The notes under the pieces are model-generated. The model did not search any database, was not told the origin of the DNA, and saw nothing but the letters and a program-made list of their open reading frames with translations. The translations under genes and the position numbers were made by a program. 43,069 nucleotides of DNA. Origin: Flavobacteriales bacterium. Its GTDB lineage: Bacteria; Bacteroidota; Bacteroidia; Flavobacteriales_D; Crocinitomicaceae. Of the stretch, positions 35,076-43,069 are shown one piece after another. Within the stretch, counting starts at the first letter, position 1. Each line of letters starts with the position of its first letter. The stretch covers positions 1-43,069 of the forward strand of contig CANHMH010000006.1 in NCBI GenBank assembly GCA_947461635.1, read 5' to 3'.

Positions 35076-36075
35076 ACAAGGAGTTTTTTGTAAATGTATA
35101 GGCGAAATTTACTTCTATTGAGTGGCGGTAAGCACTCGAAATACGCCCCACGTCGTAATCATAAGATAGACCTAAATCAATCGGCCCGAAATTAAAAGAA
35201 AAATAAGGCGCAATGGTTCCCATTGATCTAAAATAAAAACCCATGAAAAGTGATTGTGAGCTTACGAGATTAGTGATTTCAGAATTAGCTCTGAAGTTGG
35301 AGCGATAAAATAATCCAAGAATCGTTTCTTTATGAGGGCCTTGAAAGAGTTGCGTTACGCTTAGTTCCATACTTGATTTGTCATCAAAAGCGTATTTAAC
35401 TTGTGAGTTAAGGCAATATTTTCTAAAAAGGCGATCCGTCGTAAGACTGTTATAATTTAATCTAGGACTGTTTACATGTGCGATGGCAAATCCACCCATA
35501 AATGCAAAATCTCCACTACTTAAATTAGGCTTATTTCCTGGGACATAACGGTAGTTCATGCCTAGTCCGGCATCCAAATAAGAAAACGAGGTGAAATCAT
35601 TCGCTTCGCCAGAATAAACAGATGGATCTAATGAACTTCCATTCCATTGCGAGTAGTAAAGTAAGCGAGAGAAATCGGCACTTCGGTTACAAATTGCTGT
35701 TTGAATTCCTGCCGACAGCCAGTGTCCCTTGGCTAATGGAAGATGTCCACTCACCGACGTTCCAAATGATTTTTGTGACATTTTTGAATCTCCTCCGACG
35801 TCATTGCTAAAGAACACACCAATACCAGCGTAAGCTTTCGTGCTTTTCTTGGTTTTACCAACGGAGAATTCTCCCATCCCGTAACTCGTCATGAACTGAG
35901 TGCCAGAGCCCAGCCATTGATTGCGATTTTGCAAGCTGATTCTCTCAAATCCTTGGTGCATCGAAGTTGTTGACGGATTCAAAATAGGCATTGTTTTATC
36001 AATTTGCGTCAAGTGATAGTCTTGTGCAAAAACCGAGAATCCAACTAAACAAAAAAGCAAGGTGTTAATCTTCAT
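35053..36075 (-). CDS. PorP/SprF family type IX secretion outer-membrane protein
   Basis: A 340-residue outer-membrane beta-barrel with a signal peptide (MKINTLLFCLVGFSVFAQ). The conserved opening YHLTQIDKTMPILNPSTT and the RISLQNRNQWLG segment are typical of PorP/SprF. Family members help export or anchor type B sorting-domain proteins, as SprF does for SprB in Flavobacterium. Here the gene follows directly (8 bases) after a CotH protein with a type B CTD, the usual cargo/partner pair arrangement. The last 23 bases overlap the GH3 gene. Confidence 0.92.
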   Translation of the reverse strand: MKINTLLFCLVGFSVFAQDYHLTQIDKTMPILNPSTTSMHQGFERISLQNRNQWLGSGTQFMTSYGMGEFSVGKTKKSTKAYAGIGVFFSNDVGGDSKMSQKSFGTSVSGHLPLAKGHWLSAGIQTAICNRSADFSRLLYYSQWNGSSLDPSVYSGEANDFTSFSYLDAGLGMNYRYVPGNKPNLSSGDFAFMGGFAIAHVNSPRLNYNSLTTDRLFRKYCLNSQVKYAFDDKSSMELSVTQLFQGPHKETILGLFYRSNFRANSEITNLVSSQSLFMGFYFRSMGTIAPYFSFNFGPIDLGLSYDYDVGRISSAYRHSIEVNFAYTFTKNSLFSGNRLR

Positions 36076-36083
36076 TTTTTTGC

Positions 36084-39000
36084 TTATCGAATTAATGTAA
36101 TATTTCCTGACATTTTTTTCTTTGTTCCACCGGAATAAGTCACATCACATATATACGCGTAAACACCTGTGTTCAACAATTTTCCTTTGTAGGTTCCATC
36201 CCATTTGAATGTTTTATTGTTCGATTCAAACACACAGTTCCCCCAGCGGTCAAAGACCTTAAAGCCGATTGATTCGATGTTTTTACCAACGATGATTTGA
36301 TATACATTATTGTCTTCATTACCGACATTATCAGGTGAAAAAGCAGTTGGAATATGAATGCCATCCGCACACTCCGGCGAACTCGCATTCGGATCACATG
36401 GATTCAAAGGATCTGATCCTTGCGTTACCTCAAGGGCATCGTTGTAACCATCTCCATCTGTGTCTGGGTTGTTTGGATTGGTTCCAATAACTCCTTCTTG
36501 AGCGTCCGTTAATCCATCAAAATCTGTATCGATTTGACAACCTGGCAAAGTATCATCAGGATCACATGGATTCAGTGGGTCTGAACTATTTGTCAGCTCC
36601 GTTCCATCATTCACACCATCTCCATCCGTATCTGGATTTGTTGGGCTTGTTCCTGCCAATCCTTCTTGAGTGTTTGTAAGTCCATCGCCATCTTGGTCAC
36701 AAGGTCCAGCATTTGGATTTGGAATACATGGATTTGCATTGTCTGGATCTAATTCATTCATCACTCCATCACCATCAGTGTCAATAATAATCGATTCTAG
36801 TGCATCAATGATTCCATCACCATCGGTGTCGAGCGGTGTTGCAGGATTTGGTCCAAGTTCGATGCAATCATTTTCACCATCACCATCTGTATCTACTACG
36901 TTCGGATCGGTACCTGCAGCCACTTCAACCGTATTCAAACATCCATCTCCATCTAAATCTGGAATATCTGGCACAAAAACAGCAACGATGGTTTCTGGAC
37001 CATTGATGTTAATGAAATTCGAATCTAATGTGCTTGCTAAGCCCATTGGTCCGGTTGTATATGTCCAGTGGTCAAATACATACCCTGCATTTGCTTTCGC
37101 CTTCACATTCGTTTGTATTCCACCAAAATAGGTTGTTGCCCAAGGATAACTCGGTGGATAAATCGAATTCACTTTGATTGTTCCGGCATTCGCAGGCGAA
37201 ACATCAAACGTAACAGGAAAAGGTCCGGTAAGTTGGTAACAATCGATAAGTCCTTGTGTTAGGGCGGTACAACGCGTGTTTATAAAGTTGTGCAATGCTG
37301 TTACGTTTGCCGTAAAAGTTGCCATTGATCCACCCCATTTAGCAATTTGACCTGGCATTTCTGGTCCAATTTCAGCCAACATGGAGTCAAGTAAAGGTAT
37401 CATAAATGAACATGACAACTTCGTATTCAATAGATCGATGTATCTTGCAATATAATATTGTTCCACCACTGGATTTTCATTGATGAGCTTTTCTAAAATC
37501 TCGGTATGACCTTGCCCACCTGGGTTAGGTAAATTTTCCACATTACAAGGGTCAGCATCTGGAAGTGTACTAGGAACACCCGTATAATTTATATAATGAC
37601 CAAAGGTTGCATCTTGATCCCACAATGCATAACCCCATTTTCTATGTTCTCCTGTTGTATCTAAACCTCGCCACCAAGCTGTATTCCAATTCAGCCAATC
37701 TGTTGTTACGGTAACAGAGTTTAGAACGAAGTAATCTACAAGTGATTTCCAATTAAATAAACTATCCACATAGTTGAAATTTGCAGCCACTCCCATATTG
37801 TTCGTGGCCACATAATTTTTGAGGCTATTCCAAGCTGGCGCTGCATTTGGCGAGCCATATTCCTGCCAAGTACCTCCCCATGTTTTCAAATATTGAAGAT
37901 CATATTTGTACTGGTCAAAATAATAATCTGTAAAATCATGATCATCCGCTTTTTCCCTGATTTCATATACACCCCAATATGCACCATTTAAGTACAAAAT
38001 GCACGGTCGCCATGTTCGTTCATCAAGTTTTAATTCAGCACGAATAGAGAGTGTGTGTACATAAGCATCTCGAATGTGAGCGCCTCCTGTAGAAAACGGA
38101 TAGTTATCATTTGCTGCCGGTTTTAAAATCAATTTTTGAAAACCAGTTCGCGTTCTTTCCGGAAATATTTGATGGTCAATGTCGCCATTTTGACCGTATT
38201 GGTCTCGGCATACAAAATCGAATCCGCGTTGTTGATACGCCCAAGAATCATTACCATGTTTATTGAAATCACCCTCCGATTCATCTTTAAATGTTCCATC
38301 TTGCTCAAATAACTCAAATGCTCCAATGCGATCTGGTGGATTTTGACTTCCTTGTGCGACAAGGTTGTAAACACCTTGGCTACAAATGGAAACAACTGGT
38401 ATAGAATGTGTTACATTTATGAAATATGTATTTGTTGCTGTAAAAGAAGTTAAGCCTGTACCGAAAGCTGCTGCGCGAAGAACCTTGGTTGTTGCTATTG
38501 AAATAGGTCCTGAATATACGGTTGAAGTCGCTACTGGATCTGATCCATCTAGCGTGTATCTAATGGTAGCACTAGGGTCAGCACAAGAAATAGAAACAGA
38601 TTGTGTGACTGGATAGAATCCGGCTTGCTGACTGAACGTAGGAGTAGGTATGTAAAAGTTTTGAGCACCGGAATTGTTTGCATTCGGTGTTGGTGTGGTA
38701 AACAATTTAAAATCAACCGCTGCATTTGTCGATCTGCCAACAGAGTGATTGGCCTTCGTTAAATGGACGATTTTAAATGAATCCACGACATTTCCAAAGG
38801 AATTAGAAAGAATAATCCAGTCTCCATCCGTTTGAGAAAGATTGAAATTTGGATGGTATTCATTCCCATTTACCAAATTTCTTTTGGTGCAAAAGACCAT
38901 TTTAAATCCGCTCGCTGGTATAGATCCACTTGGAATCATCCATTTTGTCAAATTTGTTGCTTTATCCGATAGGTACCACCCTGTTAAATCAATTGGAGCT

Positions 39001-39155
39001 GCAGTGACGTTATACAATTCAACCCAATCTTCTTTTTGACCATAGGCATCAGACGGACCTGTGATATTGGAACAAGAATATTCATTGATAACGACTTGAC
39101 TGAATGCAATTTGATGAAAAGCAAGAATAATCAAACTGAGTAGTAGTTGTTTCAT
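36084..39155 (-). CDS. Secreted CotH kinase-family protein with lamin-tail domain, TSP3 repeats and T9SS type B sorting domain
   Basis: The product has 1023 residues with a signal peptide ([20 protein letters not shown]). The order is: a lamin tail domain ([33 protein letters not shown]); a chitobiase C-terminal-like beta domain ([19 protein letters not shown]); a CotH kinase domain ([35 protein letters not shown], and [10 protein letters not shown] with the acidic pair); a linker; calcium-binding TSP3-type repeats of the [12 protein letters not shown] kind; and the type B CTD ([37 protein letters not shown]). CotH of Bacillus phosphorylates spore coat proteins, so this may be an extracellular protein kinase, but activity is unproven. 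It is paired with the porP/sprF gene immediately downstream. Confidence 0.92.
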   Translation of the reverse strand: MKQLLLSLIILAFHQIAFSQVVINEYSCSNITGPSDAYGQKEDWVELYNVTAAPIDLTGWYLSDKATNLTKWMIPSGSIPASGFKMVFCTKRNLVNGNEYHPNFNLSQTDGDWIILSNSFGNVVDSFKIVHLTKANHSVGRSTNAAVDFKLFTTPTPNANNSGAQNFYIPTPTFSQQAGFYPVTQSVSISCADPSATIRYTLDGSDPVATSTVYSGPISIATTKVLRAAAFGTGLTSFTATNTYFINVTHSIPVVSICSQGVYNLVAQGSQNPPDRIGAFELFEQDGTFKDESEGDFNKHGNDSWAYQQRGFDFVCRDQYGQNGDIDHQIFPERTRTGFQKLILKPAANDNYPFSTGGAHIRDAYVHTLSIRAELKLDERTWRPCILYLNGAYWGVYEIREKADDHDFTDYYFDQYKYDLQYLKTWGGTWQEYGSPNAAPAWNSLKNYVATNNMGVAANFNYVDSLFNWKSLVDYFVLNSVTVTTDWLNWNTAWWRGLDTTGEHRKWGYALWDQDATFGHYINYTGVPSTLPDADPCNVENLPNPGGQGHTEILEKLINENPVVEQYYIARYIDLLNTKLSCSFMIPLLDSMLAEIGPEMPGQIAKWGGSMATFTANVTALHNFINTRCTALTQGLIDCYQLTGPFPVTFDVSPANAGTIKVNSIYPPSYPWATTYFGGIQTNVKAKANAGYVFDHWTYTTGPMGLASTLDSNFININGPETIVAVFVPDIPDLDGDGCLNTVEVAAGTDPNVVDTDGDGENDCIELGPNPATPLDTDGDGIIDALESIIIDTDGDGVMNELDPDNANPCIPNPNAGPCDQDGDGLTNTQEGLAGTSPTNPDTDGDGVNDGTELTNSSDPLNPCDPDDTLPGCQIDTDFDGLTDAQEGVIGTNPNNPDTDGDGYNDALEVTQGSDPLNPCDPNASSPECADGIHIPTAFSPDNVGNEDNNVYQIIVGKNIESIGFKVFDRWGNCVFESNNKTFKWDGTYKGKLLNTGVYAYICDVTYSGGTKKKMSGNITLIR
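36400..36960. repeat. Degenerate tandem repeat encoding TSP3 motifs
   Basis: Within the CotH gene the DNA repeats a roughly 40-130-base theme containing CCATCACCATC-like triplets (antisense of GATGGTGATGG), encoding Asp-Gly-Asp-Gly calcium-binding loops. It is coding repeat, not a CRISPR: units are degenerate and vary in length. Confidence 0.7.
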
Positions 39156-39175
39156 AGTTTTTGGTTAAGAGCGAC

Positions 39176-39206
39176 TAAAATTAGCGAAAAGACGAACAAT
39201 TTCCAA
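39176..39206 (-). promoter_or_regulatory. Promoter of the CotH-porP/sprF operon
   Basis: On the minus strand TTG (39206-39204) and TAATTTTA (39183-39176, one mismatch from TAnnTTTG) are separated by 20 bases. The ATG at 39155 follows 20 bases after the box. Confidence 0.45.
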
Positions 39207-39277
39207 TCATCAAAACGTGTATTGTTAAAACAAGTTGTTTTTTTTGTTAAAATTGCATGAATAAAAATTCATTGATT

Positions 39278-39676
39278 ATGAAAAACAGTCTAATTATCCT
39301 TCTATCCATCCTTGTTCTTAGTGTTTCTAATTCATGTAAAAAAGTTGAGGGAACCGGAGGCGGAGCAACGATAAAGGGAATGATAAATGAGCAAAAATAT
39401 AATGCATTAGGAAATATCATTGCAGAATATCCAGCAGCAGATAAAAATGTTTATTTAATTTACGGAACGACTGATCAATTTTATGACGACGACGTAAAAA
39501 CAAGTTATGACGGATCCTTTATGTTTAAGTACCTACAAAAAGGAACCTATACTGTTTTCGTATACGAGGATGATGCTAATCAACCAAGTGGAAAAAATGT
39601 TATTAAACAAACATTTGAAATTACTGAAAAAGGTCAAGTGCAAGATTTGGGCACCATAAATACTCGTAAAATCTAA
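39278..39676 (+). CDS. Small lipoprotein with a carboxypeptidase-regulatory-like beta domain
   Basis: The product has 132 residues from the ATG at 39278 (MKNSLIILLSILVLSVSNSC), a lipoprotein signal ending in the Cys of NSC; the ATG at 39257 would precede it without purpose. The remainder (ATIKGMINEQKYNALG, NVYLIYGTTDQFYDDDVKTSYDGSF, FKYLQKGTYTVFVYEDD) has the look of a small Ig-like, carboxypeptidase-regulatory/transthyretin-type fold. It overlaps the next gene by 1 base (TAATG), so translation is probably coupled; both may act in the outer membrane. Confidence 0.75.
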   Translation: MKNSLIILLSILVLSVSNSCKKVEGTGGGATIKGMINEQKYNALGNIIAEYPAADKNVYLIYGTTDQFYDDDVKTSYDGSFMFKYLQKGTYTVFVYEDDANQPSGKNVIKQTFEITEKGQVQDLGTINTRKI

Positions 39677-40389
39677 TGAAATCGGTTTTCTTTCTGTTGA
39701 TCTTGTGTGTAAATTTTCATGTGATTTACAGTCAATCTACTGTTTTTCAAGTTTGGAATGAACTTGGTGTTAGCGGAAAATTAAAAAACGATTTTTCGTA
39801 CGGCGTTGACTTAACCGCTCGAATTGGAGGCGACGGACTCAATACCATTTTCCCGCAGTTATCCTTAAAATACAAAGTAAACAAGTATGTTCGGGTGTCT
39901 ATTGATTACCGTTTGATTGGAAAAAAAGAGCTAAATGGAAATTTTTTAACCACTAATCGCATTAATGGAAACCTTCAGCTTTCTTATGGAATCAAACGTC
40001 ATTCATTCGGATTTAGAACGCGTTATCAATACTCATTCAATGCGTTAGTTGGTCCATATGAATCTGAGTTTGATCAAGCCATTCGCTTTAAACCGAGTTA
40101 TGCATTTGACATCAATAATAGTTTTTTAACGCCCAATTTCAGTTGTGAGTTCTTTTATAACCCATTATCAGGGGAAAACGGAAAACAATTTACAAGGATT
40201 CGTTATTATGTAGGTGTTGAGATGGAACTTGATGGTCCACATGGTTTCGAATTAGGCTATTACTACGATCAGAAAATTCAAGTTGCGAATCCTATAAATC
40301 GCAGTATTTTAAACCTTTCTTATTCCTATGCGATAGGTCAGGTGAAAAAGAAAGAGCCCGCAAAACGCACAGGCGTCCGATTTTTGTAG
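39676..40389 (+). CDS. DUF2490 family outer-membrane protein
   Basis: The product has 237 residues with a signal peptide (MKSVFFLLILCVNFHVIYSQ). The mature part is a string of amphipathic strands typical of DUF2490: FQVWNELGVSGKLKNDFSYG, INGNLQLSYGIKRHSFGFRTRYQYSF and FELGYYYDQKIQ, about 12 strands in all. Function is unknown; location is the outer membrane. It overlaps the upstream lipoprotein by one base, and its stop lies 3 bases from the end of the convergent cyclase gene. Confidence 0.82.
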   Translation: MKSVFFLLILCVNFHVIYSQSTVFQVWNELGVSGKLKNDFSYGVDLTARIGGDGLNTIFPQLSLKYKVNKYVRVSIDYRLIGKKELNGNFLTTNRINGNLQLSYGIKRHSFGFRTRYQYSFNALVGPYESEFDQAIRFKPSYAFDINNSFLTPNFSCEFFYNPLSGENGKQFTRIRYYVGVEMELDGPHGFELGYYYDQKIQVANPINRSILNLSYSYAIGQVKKKEPAKRTGVRFL

Positions 40390-40392
40390 GTT

Positions 40393-41979
40393 TTAAGTGG
40401 TCTCATCATATTGGTCCGCCATCAAACGATCCAATACAATTTGCAAATTCAATTCCTTTTTTTCTTGACGCATTTGAATAGCTGTTTGCGTAAAAAATTG
40501 ATGTTGCTTCAAGAATTTTACTTGGATTTCATCCCATTGTTTGCGTGATTCTAATTTCCCCATTTCGGTTAATTCTAGTCGCAGGCGGTCAGCTATTTTC
40601 TCAAAATCATCAGTCCCTAGGTAATCTAAATCGGCATCGCAAATGATTTCTTGCAGCTTATTTATTGGTTTGTGTGGGAATTTTGTTACGTGAATAAGTT
40701 CTACAATTGTTTTTACGTGTTGTTCTGTGTAGCCGTATTTTGGGAGGATTTCCCTTGCCATTCGCGCACCAATTTCTTCATTGTTATCGTACCTTTCGAT
40801 AAATCCGGCATCGTGTAAAATAGCCGCAGTTTTCAATAAAAACAGCCCTTCATCTGTCACACCTTCAAGCAATGCAATTCGTTCTACCGACTTTACGACA
40901 TCTTTTGTATGCCTCAAGGAGTGGTAATACAATTTGTCAGACAAGTTCTTTTCTAGAAATGAAAGCACATTGTGTTCCGTTTTATAGTATTTAATCGAGC
41001 TGTAATGATGTAATTTTTTGATTTCTTCGAACCGAGAATTTGGTAACAAACCTTCACCATTGAGGGAAAGCTCTGGTTTTATGCGATTAACCACATATGT
41101 ATCGACTTTCTCACGTGATTTTGTAAGTGCTTTTCCTTTGTATTCACATTCAAAATAAGGCTCAATAAATTGGAATGTACTTCCTGTAATTGTAACTTTC
41201 CCTGGTTCACCTAACATCTCCATCCGTTGAGCTAGATTTACTGTTGATCCCCAAATATCGTAAGCTAATCGAATATTCCCGATGATTCCAGCAATAACAG
41301 GTCCGGTATTTATCCCAAGTCTTATCTCCCAAAAATCTTCGTGATCTGCAATGGCTTCATACTTCAATTTATCCATAAACGCTTGGATCTGTAGCGCTGC
41401 GGTACACGCATCGATGGGATTGGTTGAGTTTTCAATTGGAACGCCCCCAGCACACATGTAGGCGTCTCCAATAGTTTTAATTTTCTCTAGGTTGTTCGCT
41501 TGAATGATTTCATCAAACTTTTGGAATAGAATATCTAGTTTGGAAACGATTCTACTTGGTTGCATGGTATCTGAAATACGCGTAAATCCGACCACATCTG
41601 TAAACATGACGGATACTTGTTGGAATCCTTGCGCTTTTACTTTTCCGGAGCGTTTTAATTCAATGACAACCTCTGAAGGTAATGTATTATTTAGCCATTG
41701 TTCTGTACGGTCTTTTTCCGTTTGAAGTAGAACCTGTTGTTGAAGTACTTTGTTTTTTTCTTCTTCAATTAAGCGGTTTTGTTCTTCGATTTTTGTCTTC
41801 TGGAGGCGTATTTCTCTTGTTCTTTCAGCAATCTTTACCTCTAATCTTACTTGATTTCTTCGAGACCGTTCAATTCTACTTCGAATGAAGATAAAAATGC
41901 TGAAAAATAAAATGACGCTGGACAAGACCCAGAACCACCAAGTTTGCCAAAAATGTATTTCGCGTGTTAATTCTATCAT
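40393..41979 (-). CDS. Membrane-anchored class III adenylate cyclase fused to an HD domain
   Basis: The product has 528 residues. Residues 9-33 are one membrane helix (FWQTWWFWVLSSVILFFS), 34-95 a coiled coil, and 120-300 a class III cyclase. The metal Asp are D128 (MFTDVVGFT) and D172 (GDAYM). The base-selecting pair is K168 and D241 (YDIWGSTVNL), pointing to ATP rather than GTP, with transition-state N248 and R252. Residues about 350-470 are an HD domain: H353, H357, HD at 389-390 (ILHDAGF), H430 and D448 or D450 (CDADLDYLG), a complete metal set. The N-terminus resembles the end of Y_Y_Y sensor proteins, but an in-frame TGA sits directly before the ATG, so no sensor is fused. A TAAATTTG box lies 34 bases upstream. 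Confidence 0.85.
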   Translation of the reverse strand: MIELTREIHFWQTWWFWVLSSVILFFSIFIFIRSRIERSRRNQVRLEVKIAERTREIRLQKTKIEEQNRLIEEEKNKVLQQQVLLQTEKDRTEQWLNNTLPSEVVIELKRSGKVKAQGFQQVSVMFTDVVGFTRISDTMQPSRIVSKLDILFQKFDEIIQANNLEKIKTIGDAYMCAGGVPIENSTNPIDACTAALQIQAFMDKLKYEAIADHEDFWEIRLGINTGPVIAGIIGNIRLAYDIWGSTVNLAQRMEMLGEPGKVTITGSTFQFIEPYFECEYKGKALTKSREKVDTYVVNRIKPELSLNGEGLLPNSRFEEIKKLHHYSSIKYYKTEHNVLSFLEKNLSDKLYYHSLRHTKDVVKSVERIALLEGVTDEGLFLLKTAAILHDAGFIERYDNNEEIGARMAREILPKYGYTEQHVKTIVELIHVTKFPHKPINKLQEIICDADLDYLGTDDFEKIADRLRLELTEMGKLESRKQWDEIQVKFLKQHQFFTQTAIQMRQEKKELNLQIVLDRLMADQYDETT

Positions 41980-42013
41980 TCAAATGAGTGCTCGTGGATA
42001 CAATTGCTTTGAA

Positions 42014-42047
42014 CAAATTTACGAAATACCAAAGCGTAACGCTTCAA
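42014..42047 (-). promoter_or_regulatory. Promoter of the cyclase-HD gene
   Basis: On the minus strand TTG (42047-42045) is followed after 23 bases by TAAATTTG (42021-42014), an exact -7 match. The ATG at 41979 is 34 bases further on. It lies between the upstream gene's terminator and this gene. Confidence 0.45.
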
Positions 42048-42054
42048 TAATCCA

Positions 42055-42078
42055 TAAAAAAAGGGGCCGCAGCCCCTT
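42055..42078 (-). terminator. Intrinsic terminator of the CsgG-like/barrel gene
   Basis: AAGGGGC-CGCA-GCCCCTT (42061-42078) is a 7-bp GC-rich stem with a tetraloop, followed on the minus strand by seven T. It starts 3 bases after the stop codon of the 42082 gene. Confidence 0.88.
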
Positions 42079-42081
42079 CCA

Positions 42082-43069
42082 TTAATAGTATCCTTTTTTA
42101 GGAGTCGGTTGGTTAATTGGTTGTTTACTTTTTTGGACATTGAAACCAACGTTTATTCCAGCAAATCCTCCGCCTTTTTGGGACGTATAAAACAAGTTAA
42201 CTGGGACATTCAACGATCCCGCGCGGAATGTGCGACCAAAAGCAATGACAAAACTTGTACTTAGTTTAGCACTTCCTCTCATATCTAAGTTTTCTTCAAA
42301 CGTATAATTTTGACCTAATTGAGTTCCAGTTGACAATGCATATTGGTTCCAATCGCTTCGTGAAAAATATTTACCTTGTTCACCATATGTGCCCTTCTCG
42401 TCGAAGAATCCTTCGCTCGTATGCTTAATGCTCAATCTAGGTCCGAAAGCAAATTCCCAACCATTTTTACCAAAACGAAATCCATTCATCAAAGTAAACG
42501 AAGGTAAAAATTTACCTTGCTCTAATCCTGATACATTTACGATTCCTTCTACTAATGCAGAGAAGTTTTCTGTTCCGACATATTGTCCTTCGAACTGATA
42601 CCCAATCATTGAAACGAACGGCGCGATATCTAGTCCACCTTGCGAAGTTGGTCGAGTGGCAAATTCATGTAATGAACCTACAAGTGCAGCTCCTCCAATT
42701 CTAGGACCTGAGTTATTGATTTTTCCAATGTTATTTGATGTAATCGGCTCGTTTTTGAATGCCAAGCGATCAGCCGTCACTTTGTCAACGGTAAATCCGT
42801 GTATTTCATAAAGTACAATTTCCAACATGCGTTGGATTTCCGTTTCTTGGTTATCGAACTCCTTCACCGCTGACTTGAATAATGTTTGATTTTTAACATC
42901 GACAATTTTAATGGTTAAAGCAATTTTGTTCCCAAGTCCGTCGATACTTCCGCACATGATGTAATCAACGTTCAATTCTGTTCCAAGTTTGATCAAGCAA
43001 TTTTGACCATAACAATTTGTTCTGAATTCCTCCTTTGCTTTTAAAACATCAGCCATGTCGTATTCGTCA
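42082..43069 (-). CDS. CsgG-like domain fused to an outer-membrane barrel, 5' end outside the window
   Basis: The frame stays open past the ATG at 43056 to the window edge (codons for D-E-Y-D precede it), so the true start is probably outside. The visible N-terminal part (YDMADVLKAK; NCYGQNCLIKLGTELNVDY; IMCGSIDGLGNKIALTI) resembles the nucleoside-triphosphate-free CsgG/TolB-N-like alpha-beta domain of lipoprotein secretion and assembly factors. From about residue 110 of the visible part the sequence turns into amphipathic beta strands (IGGAALVGSLHEFA, FTLMNGFRFGKNGWEFAFGP, AGINVGFNVQKSKQ) typical of a small outer-membrane barrel. A tail KQPINQPTPKKGYY ends it. The name is by resemblance only. 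Confidence 0.65.
   Translation of the reverse strand, partial: DEYDMADVLKAKEEFRTNCYGQNCLIKLGTELNVDYIMCGSIDGLGNKIALTIKIVDVKNQTLFKSAVKEFDNQETEIQRMLEIVLYEIHGFTVDKVTADRLAFKNEPITSNNIGKINNSGPRIGGAALVGSLHEFATRPTSQGGLDIAPFVSMIGYQFEGQYVGTENFSALVEGIVNVSGLEQGKFLPSFTLMNGFRFGKNGWEFAFGPRLSIKHTSEGFFDEKGTYGEQGKYFSRSDWNQYALSTGTQLGQNYTFEENLDMRGSAKLSTSFVIAFGRTFRAGSLNVPVNLFYTSQKGGGFAGINVGFNVQKSKQPINQPTPKKGYY

Noticed and set aside
36400-36960. Regularly repeated DNA that might be a CRISPR or other array
   Set aside because: Units are degenerate, of variable length and stay in the coding frame for calcium-binding loops; no constant repeat/unique spacer pattern and no cas genes.
36670-37131. Plus-strand open frame with a SPSPSVS-like repeated sequence
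   Set aside because: It is the antisense shadow of the TSP3 repeats of the CotH gene; the repetition comes from the Asp-Gly codons on the other strand, and there is no promoter or signal peptide.
41979-42085. Frameshift or deletion that removed a Y_Y_Y sensor from the cyclase gene
   Set aside because: The spacer contains an in-frame stop, a good promoter box and the terminator of the next gene within about 100 bases, with no leftover sensor coding sequence, so the short form looks intact here.
1-43069. tRNA, rRNA, insertion sequence, integrase or phage genes
   Set aside because: No cloverleaf-like sequence, conserved rRNA stretches, transposase motifs or terminal inverted repeats were noticed on either strand; a covariance-model scan would be needed to exclude small RNAs.

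Overview
The window looks like a chromosomal segment of a marine or freshwater member of the Bacteroidota, most likely order Flavobacteriales (a Crocinitomicaceae/Fluviicola-like genome is my best guess; this is inference from gene content only). The evidence is: low G+C; three proteins with a type B (gliding motility-associated) and one with a type A type IX secretion (T9SS) C-terminal sorting domain; a PorP/SprF protein; other families common in this phylum (DUF4286, the YwqK/MORN type, GH3, TraB/GumN); almost no Shine-Dalgarno sites; and repeated TAnnTTTG boxes, the Bacteroidota -7 promoter element, a short distance upstream of start codons. I found no rRNA, tRNA, CRISPR array, insertion sequence or phage gene.

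Layout. 1-3.9 kb (minus): an extended-SDR epimerase-like protein, a PKD-rich T9SS type B surface protein and a lipoprotein cut by the window edge. 4.0-11.2 kb: lpdA (+), yraN (-, overlapping tail to tail), hutI, a TraB/GumN protein and an AddB-like PD-(D/E)XK protein (+). 11.3-16.1 kb: a small helical protein (-), a LysE-type exporter plus a MORN/YwqK repeat protein (+), DUF4286-rsmA (-), and a small T9SS type A secreted protein (+). 16.2-18.8 kb (minus): a helical-repeat protein, YicC, gmk and nadD. 19.0-21.9 kb (+): an OmpA lipoprotein and a TMTC-like membrane/TPR protein. 21.9-25.9 kb (minus): a choice-anchor L/PKD type B T9SS cargo, then an operon of two YceI proteins and a small membrane protein closed by a strong terminator. 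26.0-31.6 kb: mfd (-) and an ExbB-ExbD-TonB-like operon (+). 31.6-33.4 kb (minus): a universal stress protein and class I fructose-1,6-bisphosphatase. 33.5-39.2 kb: a GH3-type adenylating enzyme (+) and a CotH/TSP3 type B cargo followed by PorP/SprF (-). 39.3-43.1 kb: a lipoprotein and a DUF2490 barrel (+), a membrane adenylate cyclase fused to an HD domain (-), and a CsgG-like/outer-membrane-barrel protein cut by the right edge (-).

How it fits together. The segment is a mixture of housekeeping genes (lpdA, hutI, rsmA, gmk, nadD, mfd, fbp) and cell-envelope genes. The secreted genes make large surface or extracellular proteins, and porP/sprF directly downstream of the CotH cargo gene suggests a cargo with its own outer-membrane partner. 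Most convergent gene pairs end within a few bases of each other or overlap, leaving no room for intrinsic terminators. Clear hairpin terminators appear at only four places. The least ordinary genes are the cyclase-HD fusion, the CsgG-like/barrel chimera, the glycine/serine-linked TonB-like protein and the yceI-yceI-membrane protein operon. I did not find a convincing wholly undescribed system.
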